A stretch of DNA of 64,000 nt, from the NCBI RefSeq assembly GCF_019578655.1, contig NC_063258.1, positions 14,946,802 to 15,010,801 on the forward strand, given 5' to 3'. The notes beneath the pieces are model-generated. The model did no database searches and was not told where the DNA came from. It worked only from the letters and a program-made list of their open reading frames with translations. Source of the DNA: Ricinus communis. Taxonomy: Eukaryota; Streptophyta; Magnoliopsida; Malpighiales; Euphorbiaceae. The position numbers were made by a program, and so were the translations under genes. Of the stretch, positions 60,761-64,000 are shown one piece after another (position 1 is the first letter of the stretch; every line of letters begins with the position of its first letter).

Positions 60761-61254
60761 ACACTTATATGACCCTAGAGAATTTATTGAATAAAACCAA
60801 TATCAATCCGTTTTGTGGATCTATCAAGAATAAGATAATGAAGGAACCCTTAGCTATCAATAAACAATCAACAAAGTTGCAATATTGAAAACAATAAGTC
60901 CTCACAAGAACTTAGAAGGAGAATACTCTCAAGCATCAAATTATAATTAAATTAAAGTCTTACAAGATAATAACCCTTAAGTATTTATAGGGAATACTTA
61001 GGGTTTTAACAAACTAATGAGTGTTGTGCCAAATGCAAAGGGCGGTCCATAATTAGAATTAATCTAATAAACATAACTAGAGGCCTAAACTAGACAAGTA
61101 ATGAAAAAGGCCTAAAAAATAGAGTTTTAAAGTAGTAAAACACTCAAGGGCCAACATACATAAGAAGTAGCTTCGACCCAAGGTGAAATTAATAAGGAGT
61201 CAAGTTTCTTGAAGCCCATTCTCACTAACTTGAATTATCAAGACACAATCTGGC
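60761..61254 (-). mobile_element. LTR next to the minus-strand chromovirus, flanked by internal sequence on both sides
   Basis: On the minus strand it has a TATA-like ccctataaatac at 60992-60981 and ends at the primer site. The upstream border is near 61250, just after the pol tail of another copy. So it serves as 5' LTR of one element and 3' LTR of another. Confidence 0.7.
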
Positions 61255-61425
61255 TCATTGGGCTTTATTTGAGGCTTGTTCTTCCATAATATGAGTTATC
61301 ACCAAGGCTTGAGTAAATAAGGCCACTGCATCCTTAATCTTCTTGGCTCTTACTCTTGTCCCCATATATAGAGGATCTTGCTTGGATGGGTTAGTAGGAG
61401 CACTAGAATTTCCATAACAAGGATT
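61255..61425 (-). pseudogene. Chromovirus-type pol tail, minus strand
   Basis: A frame with SSAPTNPSKQDPLYMG, then TRVRAKKIKDAVALFTQALV and a short end before a stop at 61255. The TR(V/S)RAKK motif matches those at 36915 and 54040. Its N-terminal part runs in from family B (atgattccttatgccaatcc), the same fusion as at 29.76 and 54.29 kb. Confidence 0.75.
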
Positions 61426-64000
61426 GGCATAAGGAATCATGGGAATGCAATTGACAAGCTTGACCAGTCGTATTGGGGCGTCACTTGATGATCTGGCAGG
61501 ATGAGATACAAATCCACATGCATAAGGGAGAACATGTTGCTGTCAATTAATCCAAGCAGAAATGCATGCATTTTGATATTTGAGATGCATATAATTATGT
61601 AATTTGGGCCCGGGTGTTATTAGGTTTACCCACACGAAATTCTCCCTTATTTTTGTTATTCTGTCTCATAAAATTTGGGACAATGGTTGACCAGTAAACT
61701 CCTCTTTGTCTAGTATGATGGTTTGGTTTTATTTAGGGAGCATAAACACTACTATTGAGAGAAAGTGCATGGAAGCAGCAATTATAGACACTGATGGTTA
61801 AACGAATGCAAAGAAAGAAAATTAGTTTATCGAGTATTGTTATCATTCTCTAAATAATCGCAGATGAATCTTTTGGAGGAAAGAGGGAACGGTGAGAATC
61901 AAGGCACAAACAAATATTCTGATTCTAGATTTGTACCATTGGGATCTCCATCATTCCTTATTCCCCTAGGCACAACGACACATGATGACGTAGCAATTAG
62001 CTTAAGGAATCATGGAAACGCAATTGATAAGCTTGACTTGTGGCATTAGGGCTTGAATCCATAAACGTAAGATAGAAATCATAATTTTATCAATGAATCC
62101 AACTGTAATATAATAAGGAATATGAGCCTTTTTGATCTTCGGGATGCATATAATTAAGTAAGGACTGTTATTAGGTAGGCCCGCATGAATTTCTCTTTAT
62201 TTTCATTAAACTGGTTCATATAATTTGAGATCTCCATCATCCCTTATTGTTCACGGCATAAGGACTCCTAATGACACAAGGATTTTTGTAAGGACTAGTT
62301 AACAACTCTTATATTCCTAAATTTGATGATCAAGCTAGACGAGATGTAAATCCATACGCGTAAGGGAGAAGTCATGTTGTTTTCAATAAATCCAAGCATA
62401 ATACAAACGGGAATGCAAGTGTTTTATTGTCTGGAACGCATATAATGAAGTAATTTGGGTCAGAATGTTATTAGGTAGGCCCGTGCTAACTTCCCCTTGT
62501 TTTATGTTAAGTTGGCTCATTAAATTTAGGACTATGAAAGTTGTTGACCAATCAAATCCTCTATCGTTCTTGATTTGACTTTAGTTCATTAATCTTATTT
62601 ATTCATATTTAGCTTGTAGTTTCTTCTTCTTATGGAATAAGGACTTTCGGACTAAAAAATGCATGCAACCGAATGCTTCAGGCTAATGAGCATATTATTT
62701 CAATTTTCTACTTTACGGGTTATCAAGTTATGAGTTCTTTCAAGAACTTTATGGACTTTTCACACTCGGCTAGCAAGCATAGACTTATTGCTCACATCCT
62801 TCCTTTCTTTTGTGTTTTACATCTATCCCTGTATTAAAATCAGTTTGATTTGAAACTTATTCTTAGCCATATCAAAGAGAACAAAGAGCTTATGATTTTT
62901 TTCCTTATCGGATCCGAAATCCAGACTATGTTCTCATTTTGTTCGCTCCTCTTGTGCCTCTCTTTCTAATCTTTGTCTAGTGTGATGGTTTCATTTTATT
63001 GGGAGCATAAACACAAGTGTTGAGTGAAAGCACGTGGAAGCGTCAATTATAAGCACCGATCCAAATGCGTGTACAAATGCGATGAAAGAAAATTAGTGAT
63101 CAAGTATTCATATCATTCTCCAAATGATTATAGATGAATCTTATTGAGGAAAGAGGGAATGACGAGAATCGAGGCACGTCTAAATATTCTGAGTCATGAT
63201 TTGCACTATTGGGATCTTCCTCATTCCTTACTCCTCTAAAGATGAGGACTCCTAATGACAGAAGGATTGGGGTAAGGAATCATGGGAGTGCAATTGACAA
63301 GGTTGACCGATGGCATTATGCCTGTGCTTGATGATCAAGTAGGATGAGATGTAAATCCACTCGCATAAGAGAGAAATTATGTTATTTTTTATTAATCTAA
63401 GTATAATACAAGTGAGAATTCGAGTGCTTGATTATTTGGGACAGATATAATAAAGTATATTAGGACGGAGTGTTAATAGGGCTACGAGAGTTATTGACCA
63501 ATCAACTCCCCTCTAGTTCTTGATTTGACTTTAGTTTATTTATCTATCTTTATTTATATACTCATGTTTAGCTTTTAGTTTCTTCTTCTTATGGAATAAG
63601 GGTTTTCACATTATGAAAACTGCATGCAATCGAATATTTGAGGCTAATAAGAATATTATTTTAATTTTCTACCTTATAAAGAATTAAGTTACTAATTCTT
63701 TCAAGAACTTTGCGGACTTATGAAGGCTCGCACTAGCGAACCTAGACTTATTTCTTACGTCCTTCCTTTCTTTAGTGTCTTTGTCTACACTTGTGTTTAA
63801 ATCAATTCGATTTGATCCTTATGCTTAAAAATATGGAAAAGAATAAATAACTTGTGATTTCTTTCCTTATCGGATCCAAAATCCTACTTATATTCTCTTT
63901 TGTTCATCTCTTTCTAATTGATGTCTTATATGACGATTTGGTTTTATTTGGAGAGCATAAATAGGAATATTGAGTTAAATCACATGGTAGCGATAATCAT
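61426..64000 (+). repeat. Family B repeats, about two and a half monomers, to the window end
   Basis: Anchors: gcaattgacaagcttgacc at 61446, gtaccattgggatctcc at 61935, cataaggactcctaatgaca at 62259, cactattgggatcttcc at 63206 and gcaattgacaaggttgacc at 63290. The copy between 61.7 and 62.3 kb is internally deleted. The last copy runs out of the window. Short frames only. Confidence 0.72.

Overview
This window looks like repeat-rich, probably pericentromeric or otherwise heterochromatic, nuclear DNA from a flowering plant. The evidence is the plant-type Ty3/gypsy elements (Athila-like elements with tRNA-Asp-type primer sites, Tekay/Del-like and other chromovirus-type elements with tRNA-Met primer sites), the very AT-rich satellite, and the lack of any recognisable cellular gene. 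I cannot name the species. No protein-coding host gene, tRNA, rRNA or CRISPR was found.

Layout. 1-17928 and 20429-24868 are one satellite array built from 39-bp monomers. These are ordered into 11-mers of about 423 bp, larger blocks of about 1.75-1.9 kb or 3.2 kb, and one internal duplication with a 10.3-kb offset. The array is split by a 2.5-kb insertion that looks like a solo LTR (17929-about 20428). From 24.9 kb to the end the window is a mosaic of retroelement debris. A roughly 1-kb noncoding repeat (called family B here) recurs head-to-tail and in both orientations, and is repeatedly fused to chromovirus 3' tails and LTRs (25.3-29.8, 37.5-38.6, 51.1-57.6 and 61.4-64.0 kb). At 29.8-35.5 kb lies an Athila-like element with two LTRs that has lost protease, reverse transcriptase and integrase. 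At 35.5-37.5 kb is a chromovirus copy with most of pol deleted. At 38.6-42.0 kb is a decayed Tekay/Del-like pol with its 3' LTR. At 42.3-50.8 kb is a long decayed Athila-like element with 5' LTR, primer site, gag, protease, RT, RNase H and integrase. At 57.8-61.4 kb are more chromovirus pieces, including a minus-strand gag-protease with leader, primer site, LTR and the tail of a second copy beyond it.

How the parts work together: nothing here appears functional as a gene set. Every gag or pol region carries stops, frameshifts, deletions or insertions. The open frames over the satellite exist because the monomer length is a multiple of three. The most unusual features are the multi-tier 39-bp satellite, the unclassified family B repeat with its tail-LTR fusions, a GT...AG intron-like segment inside one Athila gag-protease frame, and a foreign-looking 330-bp insert inside one RT domain.
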